DNA from: Mesaphorura yosii
Lineage: Eukaryota; Arthropoda; Collembola; Poduromorpha; Tullbergiidae
Direction: 5' to 3'
Length of the DNA stretch: 64,000 bases
Assembly: GCA_009869945.1 (NCBI GenBank)
Contig: WIXG01000010.1
Span: 248,001 to 312,000 of the forward strand
The stretch's first letter is position 1, and the number at the start of each line of letters is the position of its first letter. The notes under the pieces were generated by a model that saw only the letters and a list, made by a program, of their open reading frames with translations, did no database searches and was not told where the DNA came from. Below are positions 40,601-51,213 of the stretch, one piece after another. The position numbers were made by a program, and so were the translations under genes.

Positions 40601-43600
40601 AGAATTTCATTCTTAAACATTGTTAGGATCTCTGCGTCTGCCTGCAGTAAGCAATTGCAGTATGCATTATGATTGTTATTAGTCTATTAGTTTGGTGCAG
40701 TGTGGTACAGCATAAATGTACAATGTCGTCTACAAGCGGTTATCAGAGGTTGGACTGGCTGAGCAACAGCAACTGAGGGGCAGCGTACAACAAACGTTAA
40801 ATGTGATCATCACCGTCACCAACATTTTAGGTTGGGGGATTTGTTTCTGGAAAACCACCATATTATTTCGTTCGAGGTTGTATTCCATCAATTGCTGCGT
40901 TTCTCAGAATGTCAGAACGCTCCTGCTACGCGTATGTTTTCTGTTCACTGTGGTAGGGAGAGAGACTTGGACTCGGGTCTTGGAGAGAGGCAGAGGCATG
41001 ATCATGGTAATAATAGAAGACGCAGTGCGATGTACGTGATAGAAAGCATGCCTGCCTGTCTTCTGCATGGAGTGGTGCGGGTACGGAGTCAAGTGAGAGT
41101 TTTGGGATGATGAGGAGCCAACAAGAATTTAGTGCGTGCTTGGATAGCGTAATGTGGCTGTGGCAGAGTGTACCAAAGATACCGTCAGTGAAACGACGCT
41201 GCTGTTGCTCGTATAGCCGTAGCTGAGCTGATGCGGAGCTGGAATCCGTGGAATTGTGGAACGAAGAGGCCAAACGCATTGGCAATGGCAGACGAGAGTG
41301 AGAGTTAATAGCAGTGAAAATAAAAATTGAGGTACACACTCTCGCCAGGCCAGTGCAGCCGCGGCACAACCATTCTCTCCCGAAAATGGGAGGAGTTCCT
41401 CACTTTACTACGACTACTACGTCCAACAACCGATCTTCCACACACAAAGTACAAAAAACCGAATCACGAATCTAGTAACAGCGACGAGAATATTATAATA
41501 TTGTAGTAGGGCTACTGCTGCTGCATATTATAAATATAGCCAATGTTTCGTTCAGGGGTTGCATTTACCGACACCGAATTCCGGGATCTCTTTCCACACT
41601 ACGGCACGGCTCTGCTCCTGCTACCTCGCTCGTCGGCCCGTGCCCGCGTTCTCCGCTGTCTACGGTCTCCAAGTCTGCTGCTGCCACTGCCAGCCTGTCT
41701 CTATATATTTCTCTTTTAACCCCTCCGAATTTTTAGTACTTGGGTTTGCTCTCTGAATTTGGGAAGCGGACAGTTTGTTTGCTCGGCTCTTCCATTGCCA
41801 GTTTTGTTGCGTTTTCTCGAGCTAGGAGCTGTTTCCGTTCAAGTGCGTAAAAATTGGGTGCAATTAAATAAATAAGAAATACATTCATTTAAAAGTGTCT
41901 CACGCTCGGTGGATTCCTGAAGGTAAACTTGGCGTCGGCTCAGGTGAAAGTGAGTGAAAGTCACTGCGCGAAAGCGTGCGTACACACAATCACCCCGTGT
42001 CGTGTCATGCAAGTTGTGAAGTGTAAATAATGAAACGCATAAATGAAATACACTTACACATTTGTTTACGCTGTGGCTTGGGCGCGTTTGCTCTGTGACA
42101 AGGGTAATTCACACTTTTGTTCTGTGCTGTACTGTTGGTAAAGTGAGTAAATTTTATTAATGAATGGACAGAAGACTTTTCTGATACATCATATTTTTCT
42201 ATTCGATCAAGTGCAGTGCAAGGATTTGATATTTGTACGCACGAGCCAATTTGTCAATCGAAGGAAGGCGGATTCGTTTTTTCTCGTCCACAGCCGAGTT
42301 TGAACTTGAAACTTGATCATGCTATTATGAATTAGCCAATTGCTCATGGCATTGTAGTAGAAAAAGCATCTTCACCGTCTCAAGTGGAACACAGGCTGTA
42401 TTTTGTTTTAGCTGTGGTGCTTAGTGCAGTATCTTCGTCCGTACACCAACTCCGTGGCTGGCGTGTAATGGAGGGAGACAGGTCATATTATTGTTATTAC
42501 GGACTTGGTTTGTGTTCCCGTGCCCGTCGTCGTTGCACTCGCGCTGGTCGTACAATGCGTACCACGAAGAGCGGCAGCAGCAGCAGTGCCAGTGTTTGGA
42601 GCAGCGTTCATAATAATGGCCATGGCTATGAAGCAAGAAGTTGTGAATTTAAAAAGAGGAAGAGAAAAGCGAATGCGAGGAAGAATGTTTTTGGTTGGGG
42701 TATTGTCACTACCATCACTGCTACGGTTTCAGCTTGGGCTTGAATGAACTGCGAGAAGGTATACAAGGCTCTTTCTCTCCTCCGTACCGTGCAGAGTAGA
42801 ATCGTAGCGTAACGTTTCCAACATCAATATTCCATACCTACATGGAGTATACCCACATACTACTCTACTACGTACTACGACGCGACTTACTACTCGTAGT
42901 TTTACTATTACGGACAAAAAATGAAGCGTTGTTGCAAGTATCGATCCGAATTCGGATATGCGGCGGTGCTGCGTTGCTGCTGCGCACGAGTTGTACTACG
43001 CTTGGAGTTGTACGCTTTTTGGAGAACCGAGACTGAGACTGGCTTAAATGAACGAAATTTCGTCTCTTGCCCTAATCTATGGCTTAGGAGGATGCTCCGA
43101 TCCAGAGGTTCTTTCCTTTTCCCGTTTCCCCAAAAATGGAAGGGTAGCAGAGCACGGCTTTTGCTAAAACTTTGGCTCGGGCATCGGGCTATTTACCAAT
43201 AAATGCGCTTTATTGGGAAATGAGTATGAATTATGAATATTTATTCGCTCGGCGCAGACTGCCGACTGGTGAATTATAATTTTAAAGACTGATATTCGAT
43301 CAGCAAGGATTTAGTTCTATTCTTTTATTGTAAAATAATGCTCTGCACTCGCACAGAATATTAAAATGAATCATTTTTTCCTTTTCCCCACAGAACAAGT
43401 TGTACGAGCAGAAATAAGTGATCAGCTATGGAAAGTTGCTCTATTTTGTGATGAAATTGGGCCTCCTCTGGACTACGTCCTGCCGCAGCACATTCTGCCG
43501 TACATGGTCAGATTACTCAGTGATGAATATTCGCAGGTAAGAGACACTCCAAGTACAAAGTGTGATATATTTTAAATTTTTCTATCGCCTATCGCTATTT

Positions 43601-46600
43601 CTCAGAAGGCATGCGGTAAAATAGGAAGAAACAATCTGACCTGAAATATTAATAAAGAGTTTGTAGAATGTCATTTGATCTTGAGCGCTGATACGCAGTT
43701 GATTGTTAGTCAGTCGGCTCGTGGGTTCAGGAACAGAGCAGAAACAAACGTAGGCAGAAGGCAGTTTGCGGTTCTCCTTTAGCAGGTTTGAGTACGCGTA
43801 GATGAAAGTGTTGCTTTTACAAGTGAGAAAAAGAGAAAAGTGGAGCTTTTTTTTCACACCACCATCGAAAGCATGGAGCGTGTGGGTGAATGTTGTGACG
43901 AGCGATATCATTTCCCGGCTCTTGTGGTTTTGTCCGAGCTCCATACGAAACTCAGACCCAAAGGCATATACTTCATTCATTACTGTTGATTTCATTCAGT
44001 TACAGTTCTAAGGATTGAGTCCCAGTTTCAGGCATAACGTCATTGGGATTCTCACCAAGTCATACTTGCCTGCTTTTGTTTTAAGACCGTAGCGGAATAT
44101 GCACAGGATTGGCATGAATGAAATATGAAACGAACTGCTTGCTTCCACAGGTACGAAAACTCTCGCAAACTGGAATTATATTGCTGCTGGAGAAGGAAGT
44201 CGTCACTCCGAGTCAGATTCAAGAGTTTATTCATCCTGTAATACTGCAACTTACTCAGCACCCTGCAAGTGATGACCATCGCACGGAAGCGGCCTCCGTA
44301 AGTCCCAAGTTTTTGTCAATTAATTTTCGACATATTAAGAGCGCACACTCGTGTATTGGCCCGAGTCAAGCCAGGCAGGTGGTACGAACAATGGAGCAAG
44401 GTTCTTGGAGAGTTCATTGTTCCGTCGATTCAGTGGATGTATTTAATTAAGGCTGCAATTGCATGCATGTATGTAGGAATATTTGCAATTTGCAAGATTT
44501 TGCAAGATTTCGTTTGATGTCCGGAGACTAATGAGACGTACACTTAACTTTGTCACGAACTTTCTTTTTGTTTGTTTTTTGTATGTGATAGTAATCCGAA
44601 GATGTTGATGTAGTCTGAAATATGTAGACATTTGTGTAACTCATGAATGTAGATGTTAGCTAAGCTGCACAAGTACGCAGATTCGTATTATTGTTCATAT
44701 CTTATGAAGGAAGTTCATATTTATTTTTACTGGGTCGAATAGCACAAGACGATTCGAATAATACACAAATAACTTGAAACTACAGCTAAGAGCAGACTCG
44801 TCAACTTTTTTCGAGTTGGGAGGAGACTTGACTTGGACGAATCCTCGATTCGACTTGGTTCTCCGCCAAATAGTTGCAGTCACCCGGTATTCTAGTAATG
44901 GCGGTTCGCACATGGCGATGACTGTGATTGTGAGTCATTTCCGTTCTCAGAGACGCGTTGGCAGAGGGCTGCCAAACGCGTGCGGTGCCGGGTGGCCGTC
45001 ATTTTGTGCCTTTTCTTAGAAAGTTCAGATTCAGAATTCGATACGCAAAAATTAAATATGAGTTTCCTTTTGAAAACCTTGTTTATATCAGTTGACCAGC
45101 TGTATGAGCGAATATTAAATTGTTGTTAATTAATTTAATTCCTACAACTCTTCTGCAACGAAGCGAAATAATTCCGGCTCCGTACCTCATTGAAGATGAT
45201 TCAGGATGGCGGCTCAACTTGTGAAAGGCTGAAAGACATGGGTAGTGAGATGGTGAAAATTAGACTCATCTCACTACCTTGTCTTTCACGCTTTTTGCAA
45301 ATAAATCACGTCTCTTCGCACCGCAAACTAATCTCATCTCAGCTGTTGTGGAGGACAATGACGAGCGGCCGATGGACTGAAGGGAAACTAACGGATGAAG
45401 ACTGTGCCCGTCTCAAGGCCGTCAAAGTGTCTGTGACTTATGTTTGTTCACCATTTCATATCACAGCCACCTTTGATGAGCTTTACGGCGTGGCTAACGA
45501 ATCATGACATCGACCAACTTGGTTAGAAGACAATCACGACTCATCTGAACCTGACGCAGTTAGCCGGAATCTTTCCCTTCGAGATGATCGTAGCGCGTCA
45601 GATTGTCTGTGGTGTGTAGTTTGTATTTCATATCACAGCCATATTTGACGAGTTTCGATTTTCTCAGTCTCTCATCGTGCAACAACTTCCAACCGAAGAT
45701 TAGAAACCGGAAGCTCGGCTAGACGAATGTTTCTGGCTCGCTTCTTGGGAAATCGGTCTCAAAGTGGCTGTGACTTATGTTCATCTCGACTTCATATCAC
45801 AGCCAGCTTTGATGAGCGAACTCTCAAAGGAATATCGCAATTCTCAAGGCAAGTGCAACACGCATATGCAACGCAGGGATTTCAAAGCACAGCACGGCGT
45901 AATTGACTGGTGACCCTCTCAAGGTTGGTGTGATTATGTTTCAATGCCTCATATCACAGCCAGCTTTGATGAGCTTCGCCAGATCAAAATTTCTCCTGGC
46001 ATTCTGAATCAATAGCGTTATATTAATTAGAAGAGTAATTTAATATGCGTTTGTATAATATTGTACACCAGCCTTACACGCGTTCGTATCACCTGACTCA
46101 AAACCTTGATTGTGCCACGCTAAACTTCTGCGGAGACAATTTTCTAACAAACTTCCGTTATTCTAGTTCATGGGCAAGCTCGCGATGTTGATTGGAAAAG
46201 AAGCAACGGTTAACTTTTACTTGGAGAGCTTCTGCCATCTATGCAAAGACCCGAGCTTTCCAATCCGGAGAGTTTGTGCTGCGAGCATGGGTTAGTTGTA
46301 TATCACGAACTCATGGAAGCTCTCCATCGTTAATGAGAATGCGAATTACAATGATCTCATTCTAAAACAGGCGATTTTGTGAAACTTGTTGGAACTGCTC
46401 TAGCGCAAGAAGTTCTGGTGAGTTTTTTGTATGTTTTATTGAGTGGTCCAAAAGGTGCAGGAATTGACACTTGGGTTCTGACATTTTAGGTGCCGAAATT
46501 CTTGAGTCTGTGCGAAGATGAAGCGTGGAGCGTTCGCAAGGGTTGCGCTGAAGTATTCACGTCTGTGTCCTCAAACTGTGAACTAAGCGTCAGAAAGGAA

Positions 46601-49600
46601 ACGTTGAGTCCTGCCTTTATAAAACTCCTGGAGGATCCTTCGAGATGGGTGCGTGTGTCTGCGTACGAATCCCTTGGTTCACTGATTGCGACATATTCAA
46701 GCGGTGGTGATAATAACGCTTCCAAGCCGGAATTGTCTCCGTTGGAAGAGGCGTTCATTCAGAGGTTTTTTATTGTTGTTACGGTTGTAATTTTGTACTA
46801 CGAGTTCGTCATTATTTTTGTCTGTTTCGGTTCCAGGTTGGGAACAAACGGAGATCGAACTCATTTGGAAGACAAATTCCAGAAAATGATCGAAGACTGT
46901 ATTAGCAAACCTGACAATGCAACTGTGATAGACATTCCAGACGTGAATGGTAATTCACCGGTTCAAAGTGTAAGCAAAGACGGAAGCGGCGACTCAAACA
47001 CCGACTCGCCCGAAATGACTGAGAAAACAACGGCTAATGGGAACTCACCTGGAGAAGAATATTCGCGTGATGTGGAAACGTCCTTTTGTCAAGATGATCT
47101 CAGTTTTGAAGAAATGAATTGTGACTCCGACAGCAAAGAGTTACCCGTTATTACGGAATTGATTAAGAAAAGTGAAGGTCCGACAAGCATAAGTGATAAC
47201 CACGACTCAAAAACTACGGCTAATATCAATTTTCCTCATCGTGATTCCGAAAACAATGTTCCAGTACCAAAGCCTGATACGAGCTGCAACTTTAACACTT
47301 GGCAATACTGGCGTCTTCCAATTGGGCCGGAGGATATGGAAATTGAATTATGCTCTCCATCTGCACCATCCATCAAAGTAAAGGCTCCTGTGTCTTGGGC
47401 AGCCGTTGTTGCGCAACCCGTGGATTCAACTCAATTTTCCAAAACCTTAGAAGTAGACGCAGTTAACGCTAACATTCAAAGTGAGTCCAAAGCTCCACCA
47501 GATCAGAAGGGAGAAACCTCCCAAGAGAATGTAAGAATTCATTCCAGTTGACTGCCCGCAGTCTAGATTCCTTGTTCTATTGCTCCTGTTTTAACCACAG
47601 GCAACTGACGAAGACTTCTTTGAAAAGAAGACAAGAGAGAGAAAAGGATCTGGAGGATTTAATTCGAAGCGGAAAACCAAGACTGTAAGTAGTTTGCTCT
47701 TTGTTAATGACGTACTCGATAATATGCCTGAAGTTGCTTTTCGTTTTCTCTTGACAGGAGCCATCCTCATCAGATGTTGACATTTGGGGAGATTTTGCAG
47801 AATCTGGACAAGCATTAGAGTCGTTGGAAATTAGCAACAGTAGCGCATCTTCGTTCACAGAAGAGTCGCCATCAGGTTCGCAAGAAAAATTTGAAAACAT
47901 GTGGAATGAATTTGACCAGTGGCGAAACGACAAGCCGAGTGCTGCATCTTCGTCCGAAGAGCCGTCGAATGTTCCAGGAGGTAAGCGCTCTGAAGCTTAA
48001 GGTATCTCAGCGCTCAGCCAATCTAATTGGATATTTGGCCTCAGATGTTCACCGAAGTTATATGAATTTATTTAAACCGTACACGGACGAAGGAAATTAC
48101 TACACTGAATCGATGGGGTCGATGTTTGAACCGGAAGATCTGCCATACATTTTGAAAGGTACGCTTCCAACTGACTTTCTAAGCAAGTAAATTAGTAAAT
48201 ATTGAATTATCTTACCAGCGCATGGACCTAAAGGAAACTCAAAACTCCTTCCAAACATCCCTGATACTGCCTGCGAAATTGTGCAGAACATTGTTCCTGA
48301 GGAATTGCTGAAGCATTTTGTGGAAATGTGCTCTCCAACTAGAGATCATACCCTTGAATCAGAATTAGCGAACGTGTGCGTGTACAGTCTTCCTGCCGTA
48401 GTTTACACTTTGGGGTCAGAAAACTGGCCACTTGTGCGGAATTGCTTTGAAAATCTTGCCCTTCGCTATCAAGTAAGCAAATGGCAAACAGCAATTTTCT
48501 TAAAGAATATTTTTCAAGGGTAACTTATCTGAGTTAATTTTTCTAGTGGAAAATCAGATACACGCTTGCGGCCAGTTTACATGAGATTGCAGCTGTTCTT
48601 GGACCAGGTAAGCGGAAGGTTTCGCGATTTTTTTCACCCGCTGTGCTTATTTTTGAACTTAGGCAAAACTTTCCTTTATTCTTTTCATTTCTAGATTTAT
48701 CGGCGAGAGACCTACTGCCATTTTTTGCGGCCATGACTAAAGACTTGGATGAAGTTAGAATTGGAGTTCTGAGGAACCTGGCTAGTTTCGTCCAGGTACG
48801 GGTATAATTTAAGTAGAAACCGAATCCAATTTCCTGACGTCTATCTTAAAAATTATGCTTCCTTTCAGGTTTTGCATGCAAACGATCGAAAATTATGCCT
48901 AGAATCGGTGAAAAGTTTTCTTTCCGTTGATAACAAGAGAAACTGGAGGTTCAAAGTTGAGTTGTCGGATCAAGTGGCTCAAATGGCTGACTTGTTCGAA
49001 ATGGAGGATGTGACAAAGCATTTGTGTGGAATCGCGTTCGATTTAATTTTGGATTCCATATCTGCTGTTCGCCAAGCTGGGGTCGATTTGGTAAACAGAA
49101 ATTCATTTAGCAGATGCACACTCGCAGTCAATTGTACACCTGAACTGTCATTGATCTTTGTAGATCTGCCACCTTTTGTGTAAATTGAAGAACTCGCCAA
49201 GCGCTGAAGGAAATATCCGAGAATTGATTTCAAATTTAGTTACACAGCTATGCTACAGCAAGCGATGGGCGCACAGACAGTTATTCGCCAAATTGAGCCG
49301 ACAACTTTTGGTCTCAAATGCGATTGACACCCAATACTTTTCTTGCCACATTTTACCACATCTTATTGCTTTGAGTGAAGATCCAATTCCAAATGTGCGG
49401 CTTGTTGTTGCGCACACGCTGACTTCTGAAGTTGAAGATCTCTGTAAGTGTAAAACAACTAAAAATAAGATACCAAACTCCGATTTCCTGGCTCTCATTA
49501 TGAATCGTCTTTCGCAGTCACGTCGTCAGACCCGCACCACGAAGTGGTTATGACCACCATCTCTACGCTGCAGTGCGACCCTGACCGAGATGTTGTGCTC

Positions 49601-49669
49601 AGCAGTGGAGGGACGCTGCCTGAAAAGGAAAGCCCTGAAGAACCTTCACAAGAAACTCCAACATCTTAA
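28664..49669 (+). CDS. PPP4R1: Serine/threonine-protein phosphatase 4 regulatory subunit 1
   Basis: A HEAT-repeat regulatory subunit of protein phosphatase 4 (PP4). Exons: 28664-28700, 29935-30025, 38526-38632, 43394-43536, 44151-44297, 46167-46290, 46371-46417, 46490-46764, 46837-47530, 47601-47684, 47758-47980, 48045-48158, 48219-48472, 48547-48607, 48695-48795, 48869-49090, 49164-49443, 49518-49669, giving 1051 aa in frame (human about 950). N-terminal HEAT units include VVRAEISDQLWKVALFCDEIG and FPIRRVCAASMGDFVKLVG. A Ser/Asp-rich disordered linker lies in the middle (exons 9-11), with WGDFAESGQ and WNEFDQWRNDKPS. The C-terminal HEAT block matches the family well: DLDEVRIGVLRNLASFVQVLH, DNKRNWRFKVELSDQVA and ALSEDPIPNVRLVVAHTL. 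The short start exon 1 is inferred from an in-phase ATG plus donor, so the N-terminus is the least certain part. Introns 2 and 3 are very long for this window. Intron 5 hosts a microRNA cluster. Confidence 0.9.
30026..38525 (+). other. Intron 2 of PPP4R1 (8.5 kb)
   Basis: No coding exon, tRNA or recognised microRNA was found on either strand by eye. A 13-base G run sits at 38031-38043. The size, against 60-100 nt for most introns here, suggests it may hold transcriptional regulatory sequence, but nothing specific can be named. Confidence 0.6.
38031..38043 (+). repeat. Homopolymer run of 13 G
   Basis: Thirteen consecutive G in an AT-rich intron. Its length is prone to sequencing or assembly error. 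Confidence 0.9.
38633..43393 (+). other. Intron 3 of PPP4R1 (4.8 kb)
   Basis: Open frames up to about 147 codons occur on both strands (for example 40926-41369 minus, 42384-42743 plus) but show biased, repetitive composition and no domain. No RNA gene recognised. An alternative promoter or first exon cannot be excluded. Confidence 0.5.
45218..45300 (+). ncRNA. mir-71: microRNA precursor mir-71
   Basis: The 5' arm at 45230-45252 starts TGAAAGACATGGGTAGTGAG, the conserved protostome miR-71 sequence. The 3' arm at 45269-45290 starts TCTCACTACCTTGTC and is its near-perfect complement, separated by a short loop. It lies in PPP4R1 intron 5 in sense and is the first hairpin of a cluster. miR-71 is normally linked to miR-2 family members in protostomes, which agrees with what follows. 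Confidence 0.95.
45405..45500 (+). ncRNA. mir-2: microRNA precursor, miR-2 family (variant)
   Basis: The 3'-arm mature sequence at 45459-45481 has the family seed (TATCACAGCC) and ends TTTGATGAGC, with ACC where the canonical miR-2a centre reads AGC. The 5' arm GTCTGTGAC near 45428 pairs with TCACAGCC, leaving a loop of about 25-30 nt. Second hairpin of the cluster. Confidence 0.9.
45588..45668 (+). ncRNA. mir-13: microRNA precursor, miR-13-like
   Basis: The 3'-arm mature sequence at 45631-45653 begins TATCACAGCCAT and ends TTTGACGAGT, which resembles miR-13b more than miR-2a, with one extra base in the centre. The 5' arm CGTCAGATTGTCTGTGGTGT pairs with it. Third hairpin of the cluster. Confidence 0.88.
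45745..45835 (+). ncRNA. mir-2a-1: microRNA precursor, miR-2a-type copy 1
   Basis: The 3'-arm mature sequence at 45795-45817 has TATCACAGCCAGC followed by TTTGATGAGC, identical over 23 nt to the canonical miR-2a I recall. The 5' arm CAAAGTGGCTGTGACTTATG pairs across a short loop. Fourth hairpin of the cluster. Confidence 0.95.
45910..45990 (+). ncRNA. mir-2a-2: microRNA precursor, miR-2a-type copy 2
   Basis: The 3'-arm mature sequence at 45952-45974 is identical to copy 1 over 23 nt. The 5' arm CAAGGTTGGTGTGATTATG differs from copy 1, so the two are separate loci with a shared mature product. Fifth and last hairpin seen in the cluster. Confidence 0.93.
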
Positions 49670-51213
49670 CAATAGCTGAATTTAACAGAACTACTAAATC
49701 GACCAATCTTTAAAATGTGCCATCTCAAATTAGTTTTATACGCACATAAAAACTATTAAAAGTTTGCTTCATGTTCAAATGCAAATCGTTGTATCTTTGT
49801 TGCCTGTGATGTCGCAGAATGTTGATGCTCACGCTCACAGTTTCTTAGTGCGGATTTTAATTGAACACCTGTGTACAAACGAATAACAGCTTATTGTGAT
49901 TTTAACCTGTTTCTTTGATGTTAATTCCTGCCGCATGCGCGTGCATGTTCTGCATTGTTTGCGAAGTGTGATTTTGTACGTTTTTACAATCAGTCTTCAA
50001 CAAGTCTACATGTCGGAATACAAAATTTTAGTTTGTTGGTTTAATTTAGATTAATTTGCAATCAATGCGATAAAAAATATAATTTATTATTTAATAAAAG
50101 CAAAGGCAGAAACCAATGAACTCCCGTGTCTAGCCTCAAGTTGAGATTCTCAAGGCATTTAATGAAGGACGAACGTGCCATCGAAAATATAAACTCATAA
50201 TTGAAGCAAAGTTGGCAAGCCCGATTTGCGCATTTAGCAAAGTACAAAATCTCGTCATCCAAGTCAGTGAAAGGTTTCAATCACGTCTTTCTTTGCTAGG
50301 CTTTCTCTTTCTCACGAGAGGAAGCAAAGATGCTCGGCTCACGGTCAGCGCGCGATCTGAATCTGAAACACAAAGCTGAGTCGAGATTATAAAAGTGCGT
50401 TCTTCTCTGTTCATATTTAGACTGAAAGAAAGTGCTCATCGGCATTGCCGTTTCGTATCTTATCTTCTCACTATCATAGTGTATTTTCAAAAGTTAATCT
50501 GGAGCCTAACGTTTGCGTTCATTAGCGTTACGTAATTTTTCGTACGAGTTATCTTGCCTTGCCTTCTACAATCGTGGTGATTTTTCTCCAGCCAGCAGTT
50601 CACTCGTCCTTCATTTATCAAATCAACCAACCACAATTTGAAGCGAGGAGCCCAACATTCTCCTAACCTGTTGCTGTAGTACTTCCTAATCTGTGAATTT
50701 CACTGCACCCACTGCACTGGCAAGTGGATTTTAACTAAATGTTTCAAAATATCGGCGTCTTGATTTTTGTATTGACTAGCTTTTTAAACTATGTTCACAG
50801 CTTTTGAGGACATTGTTCCAGGCTTTGGATATTGGAAGTGAAAGGTCACAAATACCTTTCCACTTCCAAATTCCAAGCGTTTCATTTCCAAAATATGCTT
50901 TCGTCTACATTTACATCTAAGTTCAACATCGGAGTTCCATTCGCAAAGTTGTTGATGAAGGATCATCAGCAACAACACTTTCGGCGAATTGAGAGGATCA
51001 TAAGGTGATTGCTCTGCTCGACGTATTTATGTTGCTTATCACCACAATCCCGGAGACATTCACGACCAAGCAAATTTTATTATTTGGTTTACAGAAGCTA
51101 AGATCAATATCAAAGGATGCTGTGAGAGCAGAGCAAATGATTTGGTTATAGCACAGCGATTTGCACTTGACAGTTGAAGATCGTAGTCATAAGAAAACGC
51201 TACAGAAGTAAGC
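49670..51213. other. Intergenic region PPP4R1 to SMG1
   Basis: PPP4R1 3' UTR, with AATAAA at 50093 as a possible polyadenylation signal, then the SMG1 promoter and 5' UTR. No coding exon recognised. Confidence 0.45.

Noticed and set aside
40926..41369. 147-codon minus-strand open frame in PPP4R1 intron 3
   Set aside because: Biased Ser/His composition, no recognised domain, and no supporting splice sites.
42384..42743. 119-codon plus-strand open frame in PPP4R1 intron 3
   Set aside because: Arg/Ser/Gly low-complexity translation in a repetitive region; other frames are equally open.
43582..43995. 137-codon minus-strand open frame in PPP4R1 intron 4
   Set aside because: No family resemblance, no conserved motif, and intron context.
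45190..45507. 105-codon open frame crossing the microRNA region
   Set aside because: It spans the mir-71 and first miR-2 hairpins and has no splice logic or protein family; the hairpins explain the sequence.
45453..45985. Recurring ATATCACAGCC blocks as a simple tandem repeat or CRISPR-like array
   Set aside because: Each block pairs with its own upstream arm and matches the miR-2 family; spacing and flanks differ, so it is a microRNA cluster.
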